A program made the position numbers and the translations under genes. A DNA stretch of 64,000 nt, taken from Serratia liquefaciens ATCC 27592. Lineage in GTDB: Bacteria > Pseudomonadota > Gammaproteobacteria > Enterobacterales > Enterobacteriaceae. Of this stretch, positions 16,757 to 25,676 are shown in pieces (within the stretch, counting starts at the first letter, position 1; each line of letters starts with the position of its first letter). The DNA is taken from assembly GCF_000422085.1 (NCBI RefSeq), contig NC_021741.1:3348001-3412000 (forward strand), written 5' to 3'. The notes below the pieces were generated by a model. That model saw only the letters and a list, made by a program, of their open reading frames with translations, was not told where the DNA came from and did not search any database.

Positions 16757-18422
16757 AGAATGCACCCTCAATCTGGGGCTGTTCGGCATAAAGCTGACGG
16801 CCGGGAATGGCTTCAATCAGCTGACGTGTGTAATCGCTGCCCGGCATGGCGAACAGCTCACCGGTCGCCCCGCTGTCCACCTGCACGCCGCGGTGCAACA
16901 CCGAAACGCTGTGGGAAATCTGCCTTACCGTGGCCAGGTCGTGTGAGATAAACAAATAGGTCAGCCCCAACTCCTGCTGCAGATCCTGCAGCAACCGCAG
17001 GATCTGCGCCTGAACCGTGACATCCAATGCCGAAGTAGCTTCATCCAGCACCAGTACCCGCGGCTGCAGCACCAGCGCCCGGGCGATCGCCACCCTCTGT
17101 CGCTGACCACCGGAAAGTTCGCGTGGTTTACGGCTCAGCAATTCGTTCGGCAGCGCCACGCGTTCAAACAAATCTCGCACCCGGCGATAGCGCTCGGCCT
17201 GGGTCAGCGGCTCGAAATTCAGCAGCGGCTCTTCAATCACCTGATACAACGTCTGGGACGGATCGAGCGAACCGAATGGGTTCTGATACACCAGCTGAAT
17301 GCGGCGGCGGAACTGGCGCAGCGCTTCGCCCTTCAAGCGCGTAAAGTCGACGCCGTCGATAATGATTTGCCCGGCGTCCGGCCGTTGGAAACCGAGCAGG
17401 CAGCGCGCCAATGTGGTTTTACCGGAGCCGGACTCCCCCACCAGCGCATGGGTAGTGCCGCCAGGCACGCTGAACGACACCTGGTCCAGCGCCCGATAAG
17501 TTTTGCCACCGCTACCGGCCAGGGGGAAATCTTTCACCAGCCCATTGACCTGGATCGCCAGCTCCTGCGTGCGGTGACCGGGTTGCGGCACCACTGCACG
17601 GCTCAATGAGGGCACGTCAGCAAACAGCCGGCGGGTATAGTCGCTGGCGGGGGCGCGCAGCACCTCGGCAGTCACTCCCTGCTCCTGTACCCGGCCATGG
17701 CGAAATACCAGCAGCCGATCGGCGCGTTCCGCCGCCACCGCCAGATCGTGGGTCACCAGCAGCACCGCAGTGCCAAACTCCTGCCGCAGTTCGTCGATCA
17801 GATCGAGAATGCGTTTTTGCACCGTGACATCCAGCGCACTGGTCGGCTCATCGGCGATAATCAACGCCGGTTGCAGCGCAATGGCAATGGCGATCAACAC
17901 CCGCTGTTTCATGCCGCCGGAAAGCTCGTGCGGATACTGACGCGCCCGCAGCTCCGGATGCGTCAAACCGACGCGGGTCAACAACGCCACCACCCGCTGC
18001 TGCAGCTGCTTGCGCGGCAGCCGACGGTGAATGTTGATGATCTCTGCCACCTGATCGCCAATGGTTTTCACCGGATTGAGTGAGCTGGAAGGATCTTGTG
18101 GGATCAAACTGATTTGCGCCCCGCGTACCGCATCCAGACGCTTTGATGACCAGTGGCTGATGTCGGTGCCGTTCAGCCGTATTGCCCCCTGCTCCAGGCG
18201 ACCGTTTTCCGTCAGCAAACCAATGATTGCCTGCGCGGTGGTGGTTTTGCCGGAACCGGACTCGCCGACCAGCGCCACCACTTCCCCAGGCTGAATGGCA
18301 AACGACACCTGATGCACCACCCGCTGATTGCCAGCCGCGCCCTGATAGGCGATCGAAACCTGTTCCAGCTCCAGTACCGGTGGTGTGGCGCTCGCCCGTT
18401 GTAATGCGCTCTGAATACTCAT
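16746..18422 (-). CDS. Double ATPase subunit of a peptide/nickel-type ABC importer
   Basis: 558 residues holding two ABC ATPase domains in tandem (DppD plus DppF fused, as in GsiA and YejF). Each half has a Walker A (GESGSGKTT), a signature (LSGGMKQR in the first, LSGGQRQR in the second) and a Walker B (IIADEPTSALDV, LVLDEATSALDV). It powers the two permeases encoded upstream. The ATG at 18422 overlaps the preceding stop as ATGA. The frame stays open further upstream, but that part is the wrong frame of the permease gene. Confidence 0.92.
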   Translation of the reverse strand: MSIQSALQRASATPPVLELEQVSIAYQGAAGNQRVVHQVSFAIQPGEVVALVGESGSGKTTTAQAIIGLLTENGRLEQGAIRLNGTDISHWSSKRLDAVRGAQISLIPQDPSSSLNPVKTIGDQVAEIINIHRRLPRKQLQQRVVALLTRVGLTHPELRARQYPHELSGGMKQRVLIAIAIALQPALIIADEPTSALDVTVQKRILDLIDELRQEFGTAVLLVTHDLAVAAERADRLLVFRHGRVQEQGVTAEVLRAPASDYTRRLFADVPSLSRAVVPQPGHRTQELAIQVNGLVKDFPLAGSGGKTYRALDQVSFSVPGGTTHALVGESGSGKTTLARCLLGFQRPDAGQIIIDGVDFTRLKGEALRQFRRRIQLVYQNPFGSLDPSQTLYQVIEEPLLNFEPLTQAERYRRVRDLFERVALPNELLSRKPRELSGGQRQRVAIARALVLQPRVLVLDEATSALDVTVQAQILRLLQDLQQELGLTYLFISHDLATVRQISHSVSVLHRGVQVDSGATGELFAMPGSDYTRQLIEAIPGRQLYAEQPQIEGAFYEQ

Positions 18423-19309
18423 GCTGGCGTTCTCCCCAATGCCCGGCTGATGCGGTTGGCCGCCAGAACCACCGCCACGACCGCCAGCCCCGGGAAGGTG
18501 GTTAGCCACCAGGCGGTGGAAATATAGTTGCGCCCTTCGGCGATCAGTAACCCCCACTCTGGCGTCGGCGGTGGCGTGCCGTAACCCAGGAAGCTCAAGG
18601 TGGCAATCGCCAGAATCGCGCTGCCGAACTGCAATGCCGAGAAGGCAATTACCGAGGTTAACGAGTTCGGCAAAATGTGCCGCCACAGCACCGCCCAGAA
18701 GGTACCGCCGCTGCCATAGGCCGCCTCGACGTAATCGCTGTGGCGTACCCGCACCACCTCGGCGCGCGCCAGGCGGGCAAAATTCGCCACCGAGGTTATC
18801 CCCACGGCGATGGCGGCGTTAACCGTGCCGAAGCCCAGCAAAATAATGATGCTCAACGACAGCAGCAGACCGGGAATCGACAGCAACACGTCGACAAGGC
18901 GCATCACAGCGTCATCCGAGATGCCGCCCACCGCACCGGCAATCAGCCCCAGCGCGGTGCCCAACAGCAGACCTAAAGCGACCGCCACCAGCGCGGCGGA
19001 CAGCGTCTGCGAAGCGCCATAAACAATGCGCGCATAGAGGTCGCGCCCCAGTTGATCGGTGCCCAACCAATGTTCGCCCCCCGGTGCCAAACGCTGCGCC
19101 CCGGCAATGCCTTCGGTGCCGCTGTAGGCCGTGAACAGCTGCGGTGCCAGCGCCCACAGCACCGCGATGGCAATCACCGCCCAAGCCAGCAACAGCGTCA
19201 GCGGTACACGACGGCGGCGCGGACGGTGCGTTGGCAAAGTGCCTTCGCTTTCCACCGCGCCCAGATCGCGCTCTGGCGCGCTGGATTTCTCAAAGGAGAT
19301 ACTGCTCAT
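18419..19309 (-). CDS. ABC importer permease, DppC type
   Basis: 296 residues with six membrane helices. The N-terminal region is charged, followed by GTDQLGRDLYARIVYGASQTL, the usual DppC/OppC periplasmic motif, and the EAA loop near EAAYGSGGTFWAVLWRHILPN, which docks on the ATPase. Starts and stops overlap with both neighbours by 4 bp (ATGA), so the operon is tightly coupled. Confidence 0.9.
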   Translation of the reverse strand: MSSISFEKSSAPERDLGAVESEGTLPTHRPRRRRVPLTLLLAWAVIAIAVLWALAPQLFTAYSGTEGIAGAQRLAPGGEHWLGTDQLGRDLYARIVYGASQTLSAALVAVALGLLLGTALGLIAGAVGGISDDAVMRLVDVLLSIPGLLLSLSIIILLGFGTVNAAIAVGITSVANFARLARAEVVRVRHSDYVEAAYGSGGTFWAVLWRHILPNSLTSVIAFSALQFGSAILAIATLSFLGYGTPPPTPEWGLLIAEGRNYISTAWWLTTFPGLAVVAVVLAANRISRALGRTPA

Positions 19310-20250
19310 ACGGCGGCTCCTGTATGGGTTTTCAATCGCGGATCCAGCAGCGGGAACAGCAGATCCACCAGCAGATTGAGGGTGACGAAAGCGGCGGCGG
19401 AAATCACCACGATCGCTTGCAGCACCGCGACGTCCTGATTCAGCACCGCCTGCAAGGTGAGTTGCCCCAACCCGCTGCGGCCAAACACGGTTTCGGTAAT
19501 CAACGCACCGGCGATCAGTTCGCCCAGTAAAATACCGGCGATGGTCAGCACCGGCAGCATGGCGTTACGCGCCACATGCCGCCACAGCACCCGGCTGCGG
19601 CTGGCGCCTTTGGCACGGGCCACGGCGACAAAGGGTTGGGTTTGTACCTGGTCGATACTGCGGATCAAGATCTGCGCCAGCGGGGCGGAAATCGGTATTG
19701 CCAGCGTCACGATCGGCAGGATCAGCCCTTCCCACTCCCCCGGATTGATCACCGGGATCAGCTTGAGCCGAAAAGAAAACAGCTGGATCAGCACAATGCC
19801 CAACCAGAAGGTCGGCACCGAGACAAACAGCGATGGCAGCGACTGCAGCAATGACCTCAGCCAGCCAAAACGGGCCAAATTGGAGATAAAGGCCAACGCC
19901 AACGCCAGGATCAGCGCCAGCGAAAACCCCAATAGCGCCAGTTGCAGCGTGGCGGGCAAGTTGGTGGCCAACAGCTCCGTCACCGGCACGCCAGCCTGAA
20001 TGGAATAGCCGAGGTCCCCGCGCAGCACGTTGCCCAGTGCATGCAGATACTGCTGCCACAGCGACACATCGGCGCCATAGGCCGCGCGCATATCGGCGAT
20101 CTGCGCCGGGCTGAGGCCCATGTCCGGGTTCTGAAACTTAATCAGAATGGCATCACCCGGCAGCACCTGCAGTAAGATAAACGACAGGCTAAAGGTCGCC
20201 CACAGCACCAGCAGCGCCTGCCCGATACGCCGTGCCAGATATCGGCTCAT
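19306..20250 (-). CDS. ABC importer permease, DppB type
   Basis: 314 residues with six membrane helices. The start MSRYLARRIGQALLVLWATFSLSF and the LPGD block are typical of DppB/OppB; the EAA loop is VARAKGASRSRVLWRHVARNA. Two ATG codons are adjacent (20253, 20250); the second is better spaced from GGAGG. It pairs with the DppC-type subunit. Confidence 0.9.
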   Translation of the reverse strand: MSRYLARRIGQALLVLWATFSLSFILLQVLPGDAILIKFQNPDMGLSPAQIADMRAAYGADVSLWQQYLHALGNVLRGDLGYSIQAGVPVTELLATNLPATLQLALLGFSLALILALALAFISNLARFGWLRSLLQSLPSLFVSVPTFWLGIVLIQLFSFRLKLIPVINPGEWEGLILPIVTLAIPISAPLAQILIRSIDQVQTQPFVAVARAKGASRSRVLWRHVARNAMLPVLTIAGILLGELIAGALITETVFGRSGLGQLTLQAVLNQDVAVLQAIVVISAAAFVTLNLLVDLLFPLLDPRLKTHTGAAV

Positions 20251-20260
20251 CATGGCCTCC

Positions 20261-21886
20261 TCAGCGTTTTTCCAGCCAGGCGCCGTAGAAACTCGGGCGG
20301 CCGACCGCTTCAAAACTTACGCCCTTGAGATAAGGCGCTCCGGCAAACACCTGCGGCTCTTCGAAGAACGGGATCACGTAAGCCTGATCGAGCAGGTAGT
20401 TTTGCGCCTCGCCGGCAATCTGCAGGCGTTTTTGGGCATCCACCTCTGAAGCGATGCCCAGCAGCAGCGCGTTCAGCTTGTCATCTTTAAATGCGCTGTT
20501 TTTGCCCGTCCCGCCTTGCTGCAACAGCGCATCGCGGTTGGTCGGGTAGAACTGACTTTTAATCACATCCGGATCGGCCCGCCCCACTTCCACCACCGCC
20601 GCCGGGGTTTTCTGCGGATCCAGGTTATCCGCCACCTTGCTGCCGGCGTCGCCCGCCAGAATGTTCAAACGCGCACCGACCTTGCCCCACTGCTGTGAAA
20701 CCAGCTGCAGCACCGCCTTGTTCTGCGGTTGCGGCAGCGATTCATAAACGTTCAGCAACAGTTTTTTGCCGTCCTTCTCACGCAGGCCATCGCCGCCCTT
20801 TTTCCAGCCCGCTTCATCCAGCAGGCGGTTAGCCAGCGCCGGGTCGAATTTCAGTTTGGCGGAAAGATCGACAAAACCGGCGGCGGAAGAAGCAATTACC
20901 GATTTGGCCTGCGGATAGTTAACGGAGAACAGCGTCTCGACGATCTGCTTGCTGTCGGTGGCGTGCAGCAATGCCTGACGCACGCGCAGGTCGCTCACCA
21001 ACGGGTTGTCCGGCCGGAAGGCCACGCTGTCATTTACGCCGCGCGTTGGGGCGGCGTAGATAGTGAAACCCTGATCCTGGGTTTGTTTCTCGTCATAGGC
21101 CTGGATCTGGCGAATAAAGTCCGCCTGCCCGGCCTGCAATGCGCCAATACGTACGCTGTCTTCGCCGGTCACGATCACCTTGATACCGTCCAGATTGGCG
21201 CGCCCCTGCTGCGTCAGCCTGGCCGGGCCCCAGCGGTAATCTTTGCGCACGCTGAGATCCACTTCGCGCCCCAGCGTTTCGGCACTGACCACGAACGGGC
21301 CGGAGCCGATGATATGGCGCGCGTCACCCAATTCGTCATAATTACGGTTTAAGGTGCTGAGAGAAACCAGCCCTGACCCTATGGTGGCAGTACCCTGCAG
21401 GAAACCCGGCGAAGAGCGCTTGAAGTAGAACTTCACGGTCAAGGGATCGATCACTTCACTGTGGTCATAGTTATTGATCACCTCGGAGACCGGCAGACGT
21501 TTCTCTTTGTTGCCCAGGCCGTAGGTATCGAAGTTCTTCGCCACCGCGTTGGCGTCCAGCGGCGTACCGTCCGAGAAGGTCACGCCCGGCCGGAGCTTGA
21601 AGGTGTATTCGGTTTTGTCGGCGTTACTGCTCCAGGATTCGGCGATCCACGGCTCAATTTCCAACGTTTTTGGGTTCTGGTAGGTCAGCTTGTCGGTGAT
21701 CTGGTTGAGGATGCCGCCGTTGGGGTAGAAGCCGCCGGAAGGCGGATAAAGGTTGGTGTGCGCCTGCTGTTCCAGGTAGATCAGCGTGCCGCCCTGCACC
21801 GACGCCAGCGCCGGTGTAGCCGCCACCGTCAAGCCCAATGCCACTGTTATTCCGCTGGTTAATCTATTGAAAGAGAACTTAAACAT
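20261..21886 (-). CDS. Family 5 extracellular solute-binding protein (KPN_01854 type)
   Basis: 541 residues with a signal peptide (about 1-28, ending PALA). Family 5 (OppA/DppA) motifs include LTYQNPKTLEIEPWIAESW and FKLRPGVTFSDGTPLDA. As the first gene of the operon it sets specificity for the importer. The sequence lacks a lipobox. Gene order binding protein-permease-permease-ATPase-monooxygenase-CMD/AhpD indicates uptake followed by oxidative breakdown of one compound; I infer an organic sulfur or nitrogen source but cannot name it. Confidence 0.88.
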   Translation of the reverse strand: MFKFSFNRLTSGITVALGLTVAATPALASVQGGTLIYLEQQAHTNLYPPSGGFYPNGGILNQITDKLTYQNPKTLEIEPWIAESWSSNADKTEYTFKLRPGVTFSDGTPLDANAVAKNFDTYGLGNKEKRLPVSEVINNYDHSEVIDPLTVKFYFKRSSPGFLQGTATIGSGLVSLSTLNRNYDELGDARHIIGSGPFVVSAETLGREVDLSVRKDYRWGPARLTQQGRANLDGIKVIVTGEDSVRIGALQAGQADFIRQIQAYDEKQTQDQGFTIYAAPTRGVNDSVAFRPDNPLVSDLRVRQALLHATDSKQIVETLFSVNYPQAKSVIASSAAGFVDLSAKLKFDPALANRLLDEAGWKKGGDGLREKDGKKLLLNVYESLPQPQNKAVLQLVSQQWGKVGARLNILAGDAGSKVADNLDPQKTPAAVVEVGRADPDVIKSQFYPTNRDALLQQGGTGKNSAFKDDKLNALLLGIASEVDAQKRLQIAGEAQNYLLDQAYVIPFFEEPQVFAGAPYLKGVSFEAVGRPSFYGAWLEKR

Positions 21887-22061
21887 AGTGTGCCACGCCT
21901 TCTTTATTTCGGAATGTTATGGATTAGATAACAAACCAAATCGGCGGGGAGTTGAACGAACTAATTTCGCTAACCTATGGCGGAAAATGCACAAGGCAGC
22001 GACGGTTGGCAGAATGGGTGTTTTGTTATAACGTATCAGAAATCACATCGGGGAGACGAAA

Positions 22062-22310
22062 ATGAAAATTCAGCTTTCGCTGTTGTTCCTTGGCCTGTTG
22101 GCCGGTCGGGCCGCCGCGTTTCAGTCCAAGGTGCCCGAGCCACGGCCTGAACAGGCGCGCGCAGCGGAAAACAGCCTGGAGAATATGTTTTACGGTTTTC
22201 ACGCGATGGACGCGCAGGCGGTCAATATCGGTACCTGCGCGGCGCTGCCGCAGGCGGGATGCCAGTGCGCGTTCTGCACCATGCTGCGGCAGGCCGGGCC
22301 GGCGAAATAG
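22062..22310 (+). CDS. Small secreted cysteine-rich protein, unknown function
   Basis: 82 residues. Residues 1-19 form a clear signal peptide (LSLLFLGLLAGRAAA). The mature part of about 60 residues ends with four cysteines in the order C-x8-C-x-C-x2-C within TCAALPQAGCQCAFC. The Shine-Dalgarno GGGGAG sits six bases before the ATG. I do not recognise the family. It lies between the importer operon and the AlaX gene, with no obvious partner. The cysteines could bind a metal or form disulfides in the periplasm. Confidence 0.6.
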   Translation: MKIQLSLLFLGLLAGRAAAFQSKVPEPRPEQARAAENSLENMFYGFHAMDAQAVNIGTCAALPQAGCQCAFCTMLRQAGPAK

Positions 22311-22326
22311 CCACCCGGACGACGTT

Positions 22327-22956
22327 TTAATCTAGCGCGTACTGAACAATCAACTGGCCTTTTTTCACTTTGAGCGCTGTGATGTTTACCGCGCCCAGCT
22401 CCGCCAGCGAGGGCACATGGGTACCGCCGCAGCCATAGGTCGGCAGTTCGCCAAATCCCACCTGCCGCAGGCCGTCAACCGCCACCTGTCTGCGCGGAAG
22501 GTCTGCCGCAATCAGCCTTGCCAGCTCCGCCTGAAGAAAATCCTGATCCAGCGTTTGTGGCTCCGCGCCCGGTGTGAAAGTGATCCGCCCTTCGCCCGGC
22601 CAGTGGTGCGCCTTCACCGGTTGCCAGCCGCGGGTTTCCCCCAGCCAGCCGATCAGATGCCCGGCGGAGTGCCAACGGGTATGCAACCGCCGCTGTTCGC
22701 CATCAATCTGCACGCTCACCGGCCCTGCGGCCAACGGCTCGGCGGTGAAATGCAGCACCTTGTCGCCCTGCTGCGCCACGCGTAGCACCGGGATGCCGCC
22801 AAGCTTACCGCCGTCGGCCGGTTGTCCGCCGCCCTGCGGGTGAAACAATGTGGCGTCCAGCTCTATCGCGTATCCACCCTCTTCCATCGGGGTACAGGCC
22901 AGCACCTGCGCTGCGCCCTGTAATTCGTCGCTGTAATAATAAAGCCGTTCGGTCAT
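22327..22956 (-). CDS. AlaX-type alanyl-tRNA editing protein
   Basis: 209 residues, related to the editing domain of AlaRS; hydrolyses mischarged Ser- or Gly-tRNA(Ala). The zinc-site motifs are present: HPQGGGQPAD near 40, HTRWHSAGHL (HxxxH) near 93, and CGGTHV near 190. The ATG at 22956 has AGGAGA upstream; longer in-frame starts overlap the divergent LysR promoter and were rejected. Divergent from the LysR gene at 23026. Confidence 0.88.
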   Translation of the reverse strand: MTERLYYYSDELQGAAQVLACTPMEEGGYAIELDATLFHPQGGGQPADGGKLGGIPVLRVAQQGDKVLHFTAEPLAAGPVSVQIDGEQRRLHTRWHSAGHLIGWLGETRGWQPVKAHHWPGEGRITFTPGAEPQTLDQDFLQAELARLIAADLPRRQVAVDGLRQVGFGELPTYGCGGTHVPSLAELGAVNITALKVKKGQLIVQYALD

Positions 22957-23025
22957 GGTTTTTCTCCTGATTAGAGAGCCCATTATATTCATGCCATAAT
23001 CAAAGGATAATCCGTCAATAACACA

Positions 23026-23976
23026 ATGGACCTTTGCGCTGTGAGCACAAATCTCTCTCATTCGCTGCTGGCCGAAATGGCCGTGTTTGTCCAGGTGGTG
23101 GAGAGCGGCAGTTTTTCCGCCGCCGCCCGTCGACTGGGCACATCCCCCTCTGCCGCCAGCCGCAGCGTGGCTAAACTGGAACAGGCATTAGCATTGCAAC
23201 TGCTACACCGCACCACGCGCAAATTGCGGCTAAGCGAACAGGGCGAAGAAGTATTTCAACGCTGCCGCAGCATGCTGGACGCCGCGCACTCGGTGATGGA
23301 GTTCAGCGGGCGCGGTGCAGTAGAGCCTGAAGGCTTGGTCAGCGTCAGCGTGCCCAAGGCGGTGGGGCGTTATGTGCTGCACCCGCACATACCGGCGTTT
23401 TTACGCCGCTATCCCAAAGTCGACGTTCGCCTGCGGCTGGAAGACCGCTATATGGATTTGATTGATGATCGGGTCGATCTGGCGCTGCGCATTACCGAAC
23501 GCCCTTCCCCTGGGCTGATTGGCCGCCAACTGATGACCATCGACCACCTGCTGTGCGCCACACCGGCTTATCTGGCACAGCAGGGAACGCCGCGGCATCC
23601 GCAGGATTTGGCGCAGCACAGCTGCATTTATCTGGGTGAAACGCCGAACGACGCCCGTTGGAAATTCCGCCAGGCCGGGAAAACGGTGACGGTCAACGTA
23701 CGTGGGCGCTACGCCGCCAACCATACCGGCGTGCGGCTGGATGCGGTGAAACAGCACATTGGCATTGGCAGCCTGCCGTACTTTACCGCCCGTCAGGCGC
23801 TGGACGACGGCGAAGTGGTGCAGGTGCTGCCGCAATGGGATTTCCTCAGCAGTTACCACGGCGGGCTGTGGTTGCTGTATGCCCCCAATCAGTACCTGCC
23901 GCCCAAGCTGCGGGTGTTTATCGACTATCTGGTGGCCTGCCTGGCGAAAGAGCCGCAGCTAAAGCGCCTTGCGTAA
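23026..23976 (+). CDS. LysR-family transcriptional regulator
   Basis: 316 residues. HTH at about 18-75 (GSFSAAARRLGTSPSAASRSVAKLEQ), followed by LLHRTTRKLRLSEQGEE and a substrate-binding domain. The start is uncertain: ATG 23026 or the GTG at 23041; neither has a strong ribosome binding site. Divergent from the AlaX-like gene, a possible target, and convergent with alkB, overlapping its 3' end by 18 bp. Confidence 0.85.
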   Translation: MDLCAVSTNLSHSLLAEMAVFVQVVESGSFSAAARRLGTSPSAASRSVAKLEQALALQLLHRTTRKLRLSEQGEEVFQRCRSMLDAAHSVMEFSGRGAVEPEGLVSVSVPKAVGRYVLHPHIPAFLRRYPKVDVRLRLEDRYMDLIDDRVDLALRITERPSPGLIGRQLMTIDHLLCATPAYLAQQGTPRHPQDLAQHSCIYLGETPNDARWKFRQAGKTVTVNVRGRYAANHTGVRLDAVKQHIGIGSLPYFTARQALDDGEVVQVLPQWDFLSSYHGGLWLLYAPNQYLPPKLRVFIDYLVACLAKEPQLKRLA

Positions 23977-24606
23977 GGTGATATTGATACGGTGCGGCCC
24001 CACCAGCGAATGGTAGCCTTCCTTGATCGGCATAATGCCGTGAAAACACAGCCGCGACGGGCCGCCCCACACCACCACGTCGCCGTGCGCCAAAGGAATG
24101 CGCTGGGCCCGATCGCTACGTTGCATGCCGCCGAACTGGAATACCGCCGGCAGCCCGAGGGAAACGGAAACGATCGGCGAACCGAAATCATGCTCGTCTT
24201 TGTCCTGATGCAATGACAGCTTGCTGCCCGGATCGTAGCGGTTCATCAGGCAGGAATCCGGTACAAACGGGGCAAAGCCCGCCTGCTGTGCCGCTTCATC
24301 CGCCAGCGCCATCAGGATATCCGGGATCGGCGGCCAACGTTTGCCGCTGCGCGAATCGCGCTCCGAATAGCGGTAACCGCGGCTGTCGCTGCTCCAGCCG
24401 TTGCCGCACCAGCTCATCGCCACCGACATCACATGACCGCCCGGCGTAGTCATGTGCCGCCAGGGCACCTGAGCAATCACCCCATGCACCGCCGCCAGCA
24501 GTTCTGGGCCGTGATCGCGCACAAAACCATGCATCACCACCGCGCCTGGCGCAATCTGTTCCCGCCACGGCGGCGGCACGGAGTCTTCAAAAAGATCGAG
24601 GGTCAT
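23959..24606 (-). CDS. alkB: Alpha-ketoglutarate-dependent DNA/RNA repair dioxygenase AlkB
   Basis: 215 residues, essentially the length of E. coli AlkB. Iron ligands H133, D135 (LHQDKDE) and H189 (FHGIMP) and the 2-oxoglutarate arginines R206 and R212 (RINITLR) are all visible. It reverses N1-methyladenine and N3-methylcytosine by oxidative demethylation. The ada gene, which precedes alkB in E. coli, is absent here, so it is a single-gene unit and its adaptive control is not evident. Confidence 0.95.
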   Translation of the reverse strand: MTLDLFEDSVPPPWREQIAPGAVVMHGFVRDHGPELLAAVHGVIAQVPWRHMTTPGGHVMSVAMSWCGNGWSSDSRGYRYSERDSRSGKRWPPIPDILMALADEAAQQAGFAPFVPDSCLMNRYDPGSKLSLHQDKDEHDFGSPIVSVSLGLPAVFQFGGMQRSDRAQRIPLAHGDVVVWGGPSRLCFHGIMPIKEGYHSLVGPHRINITLRKAL

Positions 24607-24745
24607 GACAAAACACCTGTATTAATACACAGTGTTTATTTTAACTTGCCGTTGGCGATTGTCCAGCCTGATGCGCCGCATTGTTGTTAGCGCTAAACTT
24701 CTCTAGAGTACCGGCAATAAAATCAATAACTTTTCAGGATCGCAT

Positions 24746-25639
24746 GTGATTAAAGGGATCGTTCTTTCCGTCATCGCCTCGGTATTGTTCGGCGTGATGT
24801 ATTACTACACCTCTACCCTGACGCCGCTTGACGGTGAGCAAGTCTTTGGCTGGCGTACTCTGCTGACGGTGCCGTTTTTGACGCTGTTTATGGTGCTTTC
24901 CGCCGACTGGCGCAAGGTCAGCGAGACCTTGAGTTGGATAAAACAGCGGCCGCGCCGCCTGCTGTTTCTGCCGCTGAGTTCGGCGCTGCTGGGGGTTCAG
25001 CTCTGGCTGTTTCTCTGGGCACCGCTGCACGGCAAGGCGTTGGAGGTATCGCTCGGCTATTTCCTGCTGCCGCTGACCATGGTGCTGGCAGGACGCCTGA
25101 TCTTCCGCGATCGCCTTTCGCTGCTGCAAAAACTGGCGGTCAGCTGCGCCATTATCGGCGTCGGCAACGAGTTGTATCAGGTCGGCGGTGTGTCCTGGAC
25201 CACCTTGCTGGTGGCGCTGGGCTACCCGGTGTACTTTATCCTGCGCCGCCGTTTCGGCACCGACAACCTGGGTGGCTTGTGGTGTGAGCTGACGCTGATG
25301 CTGCCGGTCGCCGCCTGGTTCGCTTTCGGGGGCAACGGGCCACTGGCGGCGTTGAGCATCAGCCCGGCACTTTATTGGCAAATCCCGCTGTTGGGGGTGA
25401 TCAGCGCCGCTGCGCTGGTGTGCTATATCCTGGCCAGCCGTCTGCTGCCGTTCAGCCTGTTCGGCCTGCTGAGCTATGTGGAGCCGGTGCTGTTGGTGGT
25501 GGTGGCCTTGCTGCTTGGCGAGAGCATCGGCCGGGATGAATGGCTGACCTATATTCCTATCTGGCTGGCGGTGCTGCTGTTGGTGTCGGAAGGGGCCAGC
25601 CACCTGCTGCGTCGCAGGCGAATCCACCGGCAAATGTGA
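24746..25639 (+). CDS. EamA-family transporter, RarD-like
   Basis: 297 residues with ten predicted membrane helices in two EamA repeats. Family blocks: EASLGYF-like EVSLGYFLLPL near 112 and the C-terminal SYVEPVLLVVVALLLGE. It starts with GTG at 24746, with AGGA ten bases upstream. It is an inner-membrane permease of unknown substrate; RarD itself is linked to chloramphenicol sensitivity in E. coli, which is a weak guide here. Confidence 0.8.
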   Translation: MIKGIVLSVIASVLFGVMYYYTSTLTPLDGEQVFGWRTLLTVPFLTLFMVLSADWRKVSETLSWIKQRPRRLLFLPLSSALLGVQLWLFLWAPLHGKALEVSLGYFLLPLTMVLAGRLIFRDRLSLLQKLAVSCAIIGVGNELYQVGGVSWTTLLVALGYPVYFILRRRFGTDNLGGLWCELTLMLPVAAWFAFGGNGPLAALSISPALYWQIPLLGVISAAALVCYILASRLLPFSLFGLLSYVEPVLLVVVALLLGESIGRDEWLTYIPIWLAVLLLVSEGASHLLRRRRIHRQM

Positions 25640-25676
25640 CAGTGCAACGCCGAATTTTTATCTTTATTTGATTGAT

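Noticed and set aside
15929..16951. 340-codon plus-strand frame opposite the monooxygenase gene
   Set aside because: Arg/Gln-rich antisense artefact of a GC-rich gene; the minus-strand genes have clear motifs and coupled starts.
24734..25633. 299-codon minus-strand frame covering the RarD-like gene
   Set aside because: Gln/His/Arg-rich composition is the usual mirror of a hydrophobic membrane-protein gene read in reverse; no start signal or family pattern.
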